A stretch of 64,000 nt of DNA. It comes from Chlorokybus atmophyticus (lineage: Eukaryota; Streptophyta; Chlorokybophyceae; Chlorokybales; Chlorokybaceae). The notes below the pieces were generated by a model. It saw only the letters and a list, made by a program, of their open reading frames with translations, was not told the DNA's origin and did not search any database. The position numbers and the translations under genes were made by a program. The stretch is taken from contig RHPI01003587.1 in assembly GCA_009103225.1 (NCBI GenBank), positions 128,621-192,620 on the forward strand, read 5' to 3'. Positions within the stretch are counted from its first letter, which is position 1; each line of letters opens with the position of its first letter. Shown piece after piece: positions 1 to 9,982 of the stretch.

Positions 1-76
1 AAGTGCTGCCACTGTTTGCATGCCAGCATAACTTACCTCATGCATCAACATCTGCCACTTGTCGGAGTCGTCAGCA

Positions 77-1149
77 GCCCTGCGACTCGCGGCTGGCAAA
101 ATGAGGAAAGGCCGAATTTGAGGCCGAAAAACCCCCAAAAAAACAATTGCAAAAGCTAGCCGCAACCGGCCAACACCGGTCGGCGGCTTGAAAAGGCCAA
201 CTGCAGCCTTTTTGAGGTTGCCAATGCAGCGGCACTGGTCAGCGGCGGCGGCAGCGGCGGGAGCGGCAGCCGAGGTACGACGGCGGCGACGTCAGTGGAG
301 ACAGGCGCGGGCTGTGGCAGCACGCCCTGCCATTGCCATCATCACGCCATCTGCCGGCAGCGGCTCGCAGCAGCAGCTGCGGCCTGCAGGTATGCTGGTC
401 GCACTGCAGTGTGGCAGTGACTGGCAGTCACTGCCAAGCCAGGCTTGCTCAGTGTTAAGGTGTGTGTGCGACGTTGCTGGGGGCGGCATGATGTGACTGG
501 GGACGTGGGTAGGCAGGGGCGGCACTGTGGATGCCGCAGGTGTGCCATACCCAGTCAGTTGTCACAGTCAAGAGTTGCTCCAGTGGCATCGATAGCAGAG
601 ACTGACTGCACAGCTAACTGCACAGCCAAAAGTCATCAATTAAGCCCTAAAAAAGGACTCAATAAGGCTTATTGTTGCAGCATGGCGCCCACAAAATTCA
701 ACAACCGGCTAGAGTATCCACCTTGACTACCGGAGAGGCTGCATGACACCATCCCTCGTCACAAGCAGTCTGGCAACACACATGAGCGTGCAACTTGGGT
801 GAATGGATGGCGTCAAGCTTGTGGCCTTGCTGTTGTCTATCCGCGCATGACAACAAAGGTGGACAAGGCGTCCTACCCATCACCACCAGCACCGGGGCAA
901 ACGCCCTTCTTCTGGGATGAACAGCAGAAGAAAGTGACACGCGAATCACCAGAATTCACTTATCAGCTTGACAACAGCCCCGCTAAGCTGGTACGCTCTC
1001 AAGCAAGTAGATTGAGTGGCAAACGCAAGCAAAAGCTACAACAATTTATGGGCTTTGAGTTTGTGAAGCGTCCAACTACAGTTATGGGAGGCAAACTTGT
1101 GCGTACTCGACAGCTGTGCATTGATGCATCTGTGTCTGCACCTCAACCT
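77..1149 (+). repeat. Left arm of a 1.07-kb inverted repeat
   Basis: This arm is the near-identical reverse complement of 2843-3915. The outer tip is GCCCTGCGACTCGCGG and the inner end is TGTGTCTGCACCTCAACCT. Small frames are mirrored in both arms, for example the Ala/Arg-rich frame starting at 188 and its copy on the minus strand ending at 3804. The arm is GC-rich to about 540 and then enters the start of the gag-like frame at 799. No clear target-site duplication is visible at the tips. It could be a true terminal inverted repeat or an inverted copy made by template switching or recombination. Confidence 0.9.
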
Positions 1150-2787
1150 GCTGCTACAGGAATTCATGAGAGCAACCCACTGGCATTGGCTAATCTGCTA
1201 CCATCACAATACAGTGAAGATGAGTCAGGATTAGCTCAGGGTGTGCGCAACGCTGTGGATGAGATGTTGGCCGCAAGCAGTGAGGAAGCTGAAGTACAGC
1301 AACCCGTTATGAATTGGCAACAATGTGGCTATTATTGCACAATTTCCACAGAAAACGCTTTATTACAGCCTATTTTGGCTGATAATAATGTGGTTTTGGG
1401 TCAGGTGCCCACCCGGCAAGTGAGCGTGCCAGCAGCCCCGAAGCCTGTTCAAGTAACAGGGTCCACCAGGTCTCCCTCCCAAGACCCCTTGGACTATGAA
1501 GACAATACGAGCTCTGTCGCCGGAGCGGCAGTGCAAACGGGCGTCGACGCGGCAGGCACCGTCGACCAGGCAGTGCCAACGGCGTCAGTCGGCGTGGAAG
1601 TAGCTGCGGAAGCTGCTACGAAAGTTGTTCAGGGTGTTATTACGGAAGTTGCAAAGGAAGCTTCCATTCCACAAAGGAAAGTTTTTGCGGAAGCTTTTAA
1701 GGAGGTTCCTGTAATCATGTTGGAAGTTATTACGAAAGTTCCGACAGGCGGCAGGAATGTTGGCGTTAGCCAGGAGGCCAGGGACGGCGTGGCCAAGGGG
1801 GTCGGCAAGGGTATGGAAAATGACGACGTGGTGATGGTGGACTCGACGGCGAACACACTTTCTTAAGTTCAGTCGAATCACGCGCATTGGAAAGGTCTCA
1901 AACACGCCCAAACCCTACCAGCAGTCCCCGGAGGCACCCACGGAGATGGAGAAGATGTTCGCGGCCTTGAAGCAATACATTGATACACGGCTACCAGTCC
2001 CTACCAAGGAAGGACCTGAATTGCCTTAGGTCGGGACTGCTGCTCACAAAGATCATCTTCCCCGGGCTGAACCCATTCGCAAGGATCGCAGGGATCACAA
2101 GGGTCAAGTGGATCGCAAGGATCTTACAGCTCACAAGGATCGGCCGCGCTCACCCCAGCCAGCTCGATCGCGCTCACCAACTCGGCATCGCTCAAGGGAC
2201 CGCGGTCGCGAGCGTTCGCCGCGTAGGTACTCGCCACGTGGGCAGTACACGGTGCCGCGCGACAGGTCGCCGTGCCGTATCAGGTCGCCAATCAGGGCTC
2301 GTATGCCGCGACACCACGGCAAGTCGCCTGTGCGCGTTCCCGTACGTGACGTGGCGGCTCCATCGTGCGTGGTAGAATTGGGGCCAACGGCGGTAATAAA
2401 TCCATTCGAGTCCGGGGTCATGAACCAATATGGCTCCAACCAGGGCCTCATGCAGACCCAGAGAGCAGTCACAGGCGCTGCAAAATCAATTGGGCCAATT
2501 GTGGTGGACGTGCGGGGCATGAAAACCTGTATCAACAGCAAGAGTGGGTTCTTCCCTACCTCCGTACACCTGCCAGCAGACGAGAAATACCAATATTATG
2601 CACTGCACGCCGCGACCATGCCGGGAAACCCGGAAGGAGTGCTGATCGCGCTGTTGCCAGGACCCCTCAATGTGCAACCTCAGGCTCCTACTGCAATGTT
2701 TGCTGGGTTTACTGGATTCCCTGGATTTATGTGCCTCAGCAAAACCCAGGTGGGTTTTTGTGTTGGTGGGGAGGGGCTTCTCACAGC
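799..2787 (+). pseudogene. Gag-like retroelement frame, frameshifted
   Basis: Frame 1 is open from 799 to 1866 (355 codons). Frame 2 continues from about 1868 to 2787 with one TAG near 2027. The first part begins MNGWRQACGL and has no domain I recognise. Its C-terminal third is rich in Val, Ala and Lys. The second part has a short helical stretch (MEKMFAALKQYIDTRL), then an Arg/Ser-rich basic segment from about 2110 to 2340 resembling a nucleocapsid-type RNA-binding tail, then a neutral region. It ends at a purine tract followed by an LTR start, so I infer a non-autonomous LTR element. The frame change and internal stop suggest it is broken. The gag assignment rests on context, not on a recognised domain. 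Confidence 0.4.
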
Positions 2788-2831
2788 TGTGGGTACCAGA
2801 CGGGTGCCCGGCAGCGAGACAGTGACCAGGC
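2765..2831 (+). repeat. Polypurine tract and first 44 bp of an LTR
   Basis: A purine tract (GGTGGGGAGGGG, 2765-2776) is followed by TGTGGGTACCAGACGG at 2788. The 44 bases 2788-2831 are identical to the start of the minus-strand LTR that begins at 9982. This therefore looks like the 3' LTR boundary of a plus-strand element of the same LTR family, cut off after 44 bp by the right arm of the inverted repeat. Confidence 0.6.
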
Positions 2832-2842
2832 GGTTGAGGTTG

Positions 2843-3915
2843 AGGTTGAGGTGCAGACACAGATGCATCAATGCACAGCTGTCGAGTACGCACAAGTTTG
2901 CCTCCCATAACTGTAGCTGGACGCTTCACAAACTCAAAGCCCATAAATTGTTGTAGCTTTTGCTTGCGTTTGCCACTCAATCTACTTGCTTGAGAGCGTA
3001 CCAGCTTAGCGGGGCTGTTGTCAAGCTGATAAGTGAATTCTGGTGATTCGCGTGTCACTTTCTTCTGCTGTTCATCCCAGAAGAAGGGCGTTTGCCCCGG
3101 TGCTGGTGGTGATGGGTAGGACGCCTTGTCCACCTTTGTTGTCATGCGCGGATAGACAACAGCAAGGCCACAAGCTTGACGCCATCCATTCACCCAAGTT
3201 GCACGCTCATGTGTGTTGCCAGACTGCTTGTGACGAGGGATGGTGTCATGCAGCCTCTCCGGTAGTCAAGGTGGATACTCTAGCCGGTTGTTGAATTTTG
3301 TGGGCGCCATGCTGCAACAATAAGCCTTATTGAGTCCTTTTTTAGGGCTTAATTGATGACTTTTGGCTGTGCAGTTAGCTGTGCAGTCAGTCTCTGCTAT
3401 CGATGCCACTGGAGCAACTCTTGACTGTGACAACTGACTGGGTATGGCACACCTGCGGCATCCACAGTGCCGCCCCTGCCTACCCACGTCCCCAGTCACA
3501 TCATGCCGCCCCCAGCAACGTCGCACACACACCTTAACACTGAGCAAGCCTGGCTTGGCAGTGACTGCCAGTCACTGCCACACTGCAGTGCGACCAGCAT
3601 ACCTGCAGGCCGCAGCTGCTGCTGCGAGCCGCTGCCGGCAGATGGCGTGATGATGGCAGTGGCAGGGCGTGCTGCCACAGCCCGCGCCTGTCTCCACTGA
3701 CGTCGCCGCCGTCGTACCTCGGCTGCCGCTCCCGCCGCTGCCGCCGCCGCTGCCCAGTGCCGCTGCATTGGCAACCTCAAAAAGGCTGCAGTTGGCCTTT
3801 TCAAGCCGCCGACCGGTGTTGGCCGGTTGCGGCCAGCTTTTGCAATTTTTTTTTTTGGGGTTTTTCGGCCTTAAATTCGGCCTTTCCTCATTTTGCCAGC
3901 CGCGAGTCGCAGGGC
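2843..3915 (-). repeat. Right arm of the inverted repeat
   Basis: This is the reverse complement of 77-1149, with only scattered substitutions. It carries a second minus-strand copy of the N-terminal part of the gag-like frame, which runs on over the inner junction to 2486 as unrelated codons. The inner junction is a short GGTTGAGG repeat present three times here and once in the left arm. That microhomology suggests template switching or recombination rather than the clean end of a DNA transposon. Confidence 0.9.
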
Positions 3916-3995
3916 CGTCGATGTTATCCGACGGTCACCATAAGTTCGCGCGGCTTGCGAATCATGGCGCCGCGGAAGGCCCTTCCTAGGCCTTT

Positions 3996-5176
3996 CTAGG
4001 CCCTGTTTGCAGCGTCAGCTGCGCCCCTAACTTTAAAGGGGGTAATTCTCTCCACATTCACTATTTCTTGCTTCAAAGAAGTTATGTGCTCAACCAGAAT
4101 AGTTGTTTTGGCCGTGTTGCATATCTCTTTGATCACGTAACCTCCTTTCCAATTGCCAGCAGCCCCTGCTGCTCTGGGACCGGTTCTCAGCATCACAGTT
4201 TGCCCAACCTGCAACCACGCTAGTTGAGTTGGGTCAAGTGGTTGCTTCCTTTTTGCAAAGTCCTCAATTTGCTTCTGCTGAGCTTGCCCAATATTCACCA
4301 GAGCTCCATCATAAAGCCTGCTCACAGATTCTTGGCGTTTCAGCAGCAATGCAGCTAAGTCCGCCTCTCCCATTGTGGCATAATCCAACTCCTCTATCTC
4401 TGAGTTGCTGACCACATTATCAAGCTGAAGCTTAGGGTCTCTGTGATACACCATCTTGAACGGTGTCACGCGAGTGCTGCGTTGCTTGGTTACACGGTAG
4501 GTGAACAGCACTTGTTGCAAATTCTGCTCCCACCGATTTCCCACCATGCTTTTGAACAATGCCAACTTCACTGTCCCATTTATTCTCTCAACCAACCCAT
4601 TTGTTTGCGGGTGGTAAGCGCCTGAGTTGACGTTCTCAATATTGTAGCGTGACAGCAAGTCTTGCACTTCACTGTTGAGAAACTCTTTCCCATTGTCACT
4701 CTGAATGATAGTGGGAACACCATGACGGCAGATGATGTCCTCAAGCAGAAACTGGCGCACATGAATGCCCTCCTTTAAAGGAATTGCCTTTGCCTCGACC
4801 CATTTAGTGAGGTAATCAATGGCCATGACAATGTACTTGTTGCCCTTTACTGTCTCAGGCAATGGTCCAATCAAATCAATTCCCACTCTGTGAAAGGCTT
4901 CCCCAGTTTCTTTGATTGGATGCAAGGGAGCAGGCTCACGGGATGTACGCCGGTGCTCTTGGCAACTCTTGCAAGANCCTCCTGAGTTATCCCATACCAG
5001 AAGAATCGAGGGCGCAACATTTCAAGCACCTTGCCAGCACTTGGGTGATGCATGTTGTCGTGATGCATCTGGATAATACCACGCCTCAGACTCTTAGGTG
5101 GAACTCTGCGAGTCACCATCTGTGGCTGATCATCCCCATCATAAGTGCTTCTCCCCTTCTTGTTGCCAGGCCTGGT
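3996..5176 (-). pseudogene. Ty3/Gypsy integrase of copy 1, broken at the zinc finger
   Basis: After the TGA at 5177 the frame stays open through the integrase N-terminus to about 4977. There an undetermined base and a deletion relative to copy 2 (10545-10580) remove the CxxC half of the HHCC zinc finger (VNSCKSC in copy 2). The core then resumes in another frame from 4925 to 3996. It has DLIGPLPETV, IQSDNGKEF and YHPQTNGLVERINGTV, covering the DDE residues, plus an ordinary GPY-type C-terminus (WLQVGQTVMLRTGPRAAG). It ends near 3996 without a chromodomain. The break could be a real lesion or an assembly flaw around the N. Confidence 0.8.
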
Positions 5177-8100
5177 TCAGACCTCACTGCCTTTCATTGC
5201 AAAACCTTTGGCTCGCTTGCGTACTCGCCTTCTTTCTTGCTTTGACAGTGCTTTGATGCTGGATGGGTCCTTCAAGTATGTGAGCAACACCTGATCATCC
5301 ATCACATCTTCAATGGGCTTGCCAGCTGAAAGTTTTGATGGGGGTAAAATTTGCGCTTCAACTGGAGCCTCCACTATGTTTGATGGGGGTAAAATTTGCG
5401 CTTCAACTGGAGCCTCCACTATGTCCTCCCCTTCAACATCGTGGCTCACCTGAGCCACAAGGCTTGGCATAGTGTCTGACTCAGCAACGTCCTCCCCCTC
5501 AGTGCATGTCTCAAGTGCCTCCTCTTGTGCCTCATTGCCGAGGTCAAGCTCATCAGAAGACATCCCCCCCACACGCACTACCTCTTCTTCAGCAGTGTAC
5601 AAGTCCGGAGGATTGCGGCTCAGCGCATCCACATGGTCGTGGTTCTTGCCAGGCTCATACTCCACCACAAAGTCATACTCCTGCAGCTTGAGTGACCATC
5701 TGGTGAGCTTGCCCGTAGGATCAGCTGTATTCATCAACCATTTTAGAGGGCGATGATCCGTCACCACCGTGAAGGTAGTACCATGCAGGTAGTGCCTCCA
5801 CATCTCCACACTCCACACGATAGCGAGGCACTCTTTTTCAGTTACACTGTAGTTTCGCTCAGCCTTGTTGAGCATCCGGCTGGCATAAGCTACAACATAC
5901 TCCTTGTTGTCCACACGCTGTGACAATATAGCTCCCAAGGCATCTGAGGCATCCGTCATCACCACAAAAGGCATATCCAGATCTGGCCTCCTCAATACTG
6001 GAGCAGTGGTCAACGCGTGTTTCAGCTCATCAAACGCTTGCTGCTGCTCTCCCCCCCACACAAATGGCACCACACTGGACGTCAACTCAGTGAGTGGTTG
6101 TGCTTTCTTGCTGAAGTTCTCCACAAACCTTCTGTAGTATGAAGCTAACCCCAAGAATGAGCGCACACGTGTTTGTGTAGTTGGCACAGGGAACTCATGT
6201 ACTGCCTTCAGCTTGCTGGCTTGTGGTTTCACCCCATTTTCCATTAGGTCATGTCCCAACATGTCAACCTCATACATGCCAAACTTGCACTTCTCGAGTG
6301 CCGCCACAAGCTGTGCGTCACGCAGGGCTTGCATCACCAAGTTCAAATGCTGAATGTGTTCCTCAAAGGTGTTGGAGTACACAATGATGTCGTCAAAGAA
6401 CACCAGCACGAATTTGTTGCTGTACTTGTTCAACACTTGCGTCATCAGCCTTTGGAACGTCGCTGGTGCATTGGTGAGACCGAAGGGCATGGTGTTGAAT
6501 ACATACAATCCTGTCTTGGCCACAAAAGCTGTCTTCTCACGGTCGCGAGGCTCCACCCACACTTGATGGTAAGCAGACAGCAAGTCCAACTTGCTGAAGT
6601 ACTTGGCTTTGCCCACACTGTCCAAAATGTCGTCACACCTTGGCACAGGAAACCTATCTTTCTTTGTGACCTCATTCAGCTTGCGGTAGTCTATGCAAAG
6701 CCGCCAGCCGCGGCCGTTAGGCTTGGGCACCATCACAATTGGTGAAGACCATGGGCTTGATGAAGGGCTCACAATGCCAGCCTGCAGCATGTGTTCAACT
6801 TCTTCTTCAATCTGCTGATCCTCAGCACGTGAAGTGCGGTATGGCTTTTGCACAATGGGGCGAGCATCTCCAGTATCAATCGCATGTGCCACCATGTTAG
6901 TGCCAGGCACTTTCTCTCCCAACACAAACTCTTGCTTGGTAGCAAAGAGATCATCAAACTTGCTCAGCAACTCCACCACCTCCTCCCTTTCTGAGTGTGC
7001 TAACTCAGAGTTGATGGGAAGCTGATGCACTGTCATAATCTTTTCAGATTGCTTGACCTCTATTCCTGGGGAAGATGTGAAGGACATTGTCACACCCGCT
7101 CCAAAGCCGTCCTCTCCGTCAAAGGTGAGCTGCCTACTGGAGAATGAGAGATTTGCACCAGCTCGAGCTAGCCAGTCCGTGCCAACCAGCAGGTCATCCA
7201 TTGTTGAGGGGCTGACGTTTACGCGTACGGCATGCGTGACTTCACCAATGGTGATGGGGAGCTCCTCAAGCACTCCCAAAAAGGCGCACTTGTTACCATT
7301 GGCAACTCTCATGACTCGGCGGGTGGGTTGCATTGAACTTTGCAAGCATAAGGCTTCTACCAAGGTTATTCCCATCACAGTGCATGATGCACCTGAGTCA
7401 ATCACAGCCTCCACCTCCCGACCCATAATAGTTACTGTAGCATAGGTGGCAGTATGCTCAGTAGACTCAGTCATGTGCACCACTTGAGTGTCGCTCTTCT
7501 CAAGCTCTCTGACGTAGGTAGTCACTTGCTGTCTGTGTTGAGGACTCACTTTTAACAGTTGCTTGATAGAGATCTTGGCAGTGACGTAGTCCAATTGCTC
7601 AAGCACATCATAGTTCTCTCCCTTTGCCACTTGAGGTGAGGTGTGCATCTTCACAGGCTTGGTCCACACAGCTGTCACCTCTTCAGTCTCAGGTAGGTGT
7701 GGTGCAGATGCGCATGCTGCCGCAGCAGTGCTGCAGGAGGGCACATCAGATGCAGCTGGAATAAGCATGGTTGGCTTGTCATGCTCAACCTCATCCTCAC
7801 TGTCATTCATTGCCACCACCATAGACACTTTGGAGGTTGACCCCATCACGTTGCTTGGTGTTGCCTTTTGCTCCTTGACCTTGGCTGCTGCCCATTTGGG
7901 ACACATGGGCTTGATGTGACCTGTCTCGTGACAATAATAGCACTGCCTGGTATCTGGTCTCACTCCTCCCTTGCCTGCATAGGCGTTGCCTTGCTGATAA
8001 GCTTGAGGCTGTGTCTTTGTCACCACCTCTGCTGAATGTACCTTTTGTTCAGCCAATTGTTTCATCATAGCATCCATTTTCTTCTGCAAGTCTGCCAATG

Positions 8101-8704
8101 CAGTTGCCTCCTTTGCCAAGACTTGCTCTTTGCCAACTTGCGCTGCCTGCATAATACCCTTAAAATATACAGCATCATTGATGGCTTGCTCCAATTCCTC
8201 AGGCCTTCTGTTGATAACCTTCTCACGCAAGTCTGGCCTCAAGCCTTGTATAAAGCGCGTCTTCTTCCAAGGGTTTGAGAACTCTCCCCCCAAGCGATCC
8301 ATGAGCTTCTTCAGGTGGTCTGCGTACGTGCGCACGCTCTCGTTGACGCCTTGCTTCTTGTCATGCAACTCATTCATGTAGATGCTTGGGTCTCCCACAT
8401 CAAAGCGTTCTTTCATGGCCACTTTCAGTCCTGCCCAGGTGCTGAACTCACGAGTCAGGTACCAAGTCTGTGCCTCATCCCTCAGGTGTGTGGCTGCCAG
8501 CTTGTACGTGATCTCCTCATTCCAGTTATAGACATTAGCCATCATGTCTACATGCCTCAGCCATGCTATAACATCCTCCTTCAGCTGACCATGAAACGTA
8601 ATGAGCTTTGGTGATGGCAGCACCACCCTGGGTACAGCAGAAGTAATCTCTGTCACTGCTGCCATGGTATTTTTCTGTTGCTTTTTTCTTTTCGTAGGTT
8701 CCAC
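5177..8704 (-). CDS. Gag-Pol polyprotein (gag, protease, RT, RNase H), Ty3/Gypsy
   Basis: This is a 1175-codon intact frame. Gag fills about residues 35-210 (capsid-like, with TWYLTREFSTW). A CCHC zinc knuckle follows (CYYCHETGHIKPMC, near 255). The aspartic protease has AVIDSGASCTV, the reverse transcriptase LCIDYRKLN and the catalytic VFFDDIIVYS, and RNase [13 protein letters not shown] and [10 protein letters not shown]. An acidic linker contains a 15-residue tandem duplication. The frame ends at a TGA, and integrase continues in frame after it. The same TGA sits at the same place in copy 2 (near 10770). Start at ATG 8704 is the first Met of the open frame and precedes the gag homology. 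Order PR-RT-RH-IN is that of Ty3/Gypsy. No chromodomain is seen here, unlike the other two Gypsy elements in the window. Confidence 0.9.
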   Translation of the reverse strand: MEPTKRKKQQKNTMAAVTEITSAVPRVVLPSPKLITFHGQLKEDVIAWLRHVDMMANVYNWNEEITYKLAATHLRDEAQTWYLTREFSTWAGLKVAMKERFDVGDPSIYMNELHDKKQGVNESVRTYADHLKKLMDRLGGEFSNPWKKTRFIQGLRPDLREKVINRRPEELEQAINDAVYFKGIMQAAQVGKEQVLAKEATALADLQKKMDAMMKQLAEQKVHSAEVVTKTQPQAYQQGNAYAGKGGVRPDTRQCYYCHETGHIKPMCPKWAAAKVKEQKATPSNVMGSTSKVSMVVAMNDSEDEVEHDKPTMLIPAASDVPSCSTAAAACASAPHLPETEEVTAVWTKPVKMHTSPQVAKGENYDVLEQLDYVTAKISIKQLLKVSPQHRQQVTTYVRELEKSDTQVVHMTESTEHTATYATVTIMGREVEAVIDSGASCTVMGITLVEALCLQSSMQPTRRVMRVANGNKCAFLGVLEELPITIGEVTHAVRVNVSPSTMDDLLVGTDWLARAGANLSFSSRQLTFDGEDGFGAGVTMSFTSSPGIEVKQSEKIMTVHQLPINSELAHSEREEVVELLSKFDDLFATKQEFVLGEKVPGTNMVAHAIDTGDARPIVQKPYRTSRAEDQQIEEEVEHMLQAGIVSPSSSPWSSPIVMVPKPNGRGWRLCIDYRKLNEVTKKDRFPVPRCDDILDSVGKAKYFSKLDLLSAYHQVWVEPRDREKTAFVAKTGLYVFNTMPFGLTNAPATFQRLMTQVLNKYSNKFVLVFFDDIIVYSNTFEEHIQHLNLVMQALRDAQLVAALEKCKFGMYEVDMLGHDLMENGVKPQASKLKAVHEFPVPTTQTRVRSFLGLASYYRRFVENFSKKAQPLTELTSSVVPFVWGGEQQQAFDELKHALTTAPVLRRPDLDMPFVVMTDASDALGAILSQRVDNKEYVVAYASRMLNKAERNYSVTEKECLAIVWSVEMWRHYLHGTTFTVVTDHRPLKWLMNTADPTGKLTRWSLKLQEYDFVVEYEPGKNHDHVDALSRNPPDLYTAEEEVVRVGGMSSDELDLGNEAQEEALETCTEGEDVAESDTMPSLVAQVSHDVEGEDIVEAPVEAQILPPSNIVEAPVEAQILPPSKLSAGKPIEDVMDDQVLLTYLKDPSSIKALSKQERRRVRKRAKGFAMKGSEV
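5334..5423 (-). repeat. 45-bp in-frame tandem duplication in the Gypsy linker
   Basis: Two exact copies of a 45-bp unit sit head to tail and encode the 15-residue block NIVEAPVEAQILPPS twice. The same duplication is present in copy 2 at about 10928-11017, so it predates the split of the two copies. Confidence 0.9.
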
Positions 8705-9351
8705 CCCCTCACTCAGGCTTAGCTGAGGGTTTTGTTGTAACCCCTTCCTGGTAAGTGGGCGGTCCTCAATTTTTGTTGGGTGGATGTTTTGTTGGCAGGC
8801 CCAAAGGAATTAATCAATAAAATTGTAGAGTATTGCTGTAGAGTATTGCTGGCACAACCTGCAAATACCCCCTCTCCCTCAACGTGAGGTGGAGTAATTT
8901 TATATGATTAAAACCCCCCACAGGAGTGTTTTGGTTGGTGATTTTCTGTTTTTCTTGCTGCAATTTTGGCTAAGTCCTTGGTCTCTCACAAGGGTGAGTT
9001 AGGCTGGAGCCCGTCCTTCGTCGTCACGCCTCGCAGCGCGTCGTCACATTTGCCGTCACACTTGCCGTCACACTTGCCGCCCCACGCCCTGCCACCCGCT
9101 GTTCCTTAATCCACTTAATACTCCAGAGTCAAGGTCGCGTCCTCAACTCAATTAAGTGATTACGAACGGCCCTGCAGTGCTGTTCGCGGCTACTGCCGTA
9201 GGTGTAACACCTACGTCCCCTTGGCAGTGCTACGCAACCCTACTTGGCGGTCGTAGGTTTCACACCTACACCGGCGGTCGTAGGTTTCATACCTAGTGGT
9301 GTCCGGTACCCCAGATGACTTATTATCACCGGCCTAACTGGCCCAATGACC
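8705..9351 (-). other. Gypsy copy 1 leader (untranslated)
   Basis: No open frame of interest is seen. It holds a perfect palindrome GTAGGTGTAACACCTAC near 9190-9210, two copies of a GGCGGTCGTAGGTTTCA unit (about 9246-9295) and three direct repeats of GCCGTCACACTT (about 9050-9080). These are probably leader RNA structures of the element. Confidence 0.5.
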
Positions 9352-9363
9352 GCTCCGATACCA
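9352..9363 (-). other. Primer-binding site of Gypsy copy 1
   Basis: The minus strand reads TGGTATCGGAGC. It differs by one base from TGGTATCAGAGC, the methionine initiator tRNA primer-binding site common in plant LTR elements. It lies about 10 bases inside the proposed LTR end. Confidence 0.6.
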
Positions 9364-9374
9364 AAAGAAGCCGG

Positions 9375-9982
9375 TGGGTGACCGGTAGTGGCGCAGTCAC
9401 CACCGTCATCCACGTGGCCTGTGCGCCGAACGTATTAGCACACACAGCTCATGCCCACCCGGGGAGGCAATGAGCAAAATTCATTGTGAAATTGTGACAT
9501 TCACATAAGCACGCCATGCATCATTCACTCAATTTTAGAAGTCATTCTTGTATTAAAGATGCTTGAAGAGAAGGCGGCTCCCGGGCTACCTACAAGTGAG
9601 CCGCCGAACTACCTTTATACCCTTGTCACTGGTCTTATCCAGCTAGGCATGCAATAACAAATAAGCTTATTAACCACTGTTTGATTAATAATGCAACTAT
9701 TATATGCTGGCATAGCCACACTAGGGCATCTTCCCTAGCTATTTACAGCCATTTCCTGCAGTAAGACCCGTGGCTAACTGCCTTATTATGCGATCACATG
9801 GTTAAATAAATAACCAACATTATTTTAACTACATCAACACCTACTGGCCGTTGATGCAGCACCTCCTCGCCGTCTTCATCGCACGATCGTCACGCTCCGC
9901 GCACAGTCTTCATCGTTGTGTCGTGATTGGACCACGCGGCCTGGTCACTGTCTCGCTGCCGGGCACCCGTCTGGTACCCACA
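9375..9982 (-). repeat. 5' LTR of Gypsy copy 1
   Basis: Read on the minus strand it starts TGTGGGTACCAG at 9982. It contains a TATA-like box (GGGTATAAAGG, about 9614-9624) and is followed by a primer-binding-like site. The end near 9375 (ACCCA) is inferred from the TG...CA rule, because no second full LTR is available for comparison. The first 44 bases recur at 2788-2831. Confidence 0.6.

Larger units (their letters stand above)
3996..9982 (-). mobile_element. Ty3/Gypsy LTR retrotransposon, copy 1
   Basis: On the minus strand the order is LTR (9982 down to about 9375), a tRNA primer-binding-like site (9363-9352), a 650-bp leader, one long Gag-protease-RT-RNase H frame (8704-5177), then integrase (5176-3996). 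No 3' LTR follows: the region past 3996 runs into the inverted-repeat arm. The element therefore lacks its 3' end, or that end was lost in rearrangement. At 9983 it abuts the truncated second copy directly. One ambiguous base lies at 4977 in the integrase. Confidence 0.85.

Noticed and set aside
188-496. Ala/Arg-rich 102-codon frame in the left inverted-repeat arm
   Set aside because: It is a GC-rich low-complexity frame mirrored in the other arm (3496-3804) and overlapped by frames on the opposite strand. There is no recognisable fold, so it is not called as a gene.
6251-6745. 164-codon plus-strand frame opposite the reverse transcriptase (and its copy at 11832-12326)
   Set aside because: It is a shadow of the RT coding frame, and its conservation between copies simply follows the RT sequence.
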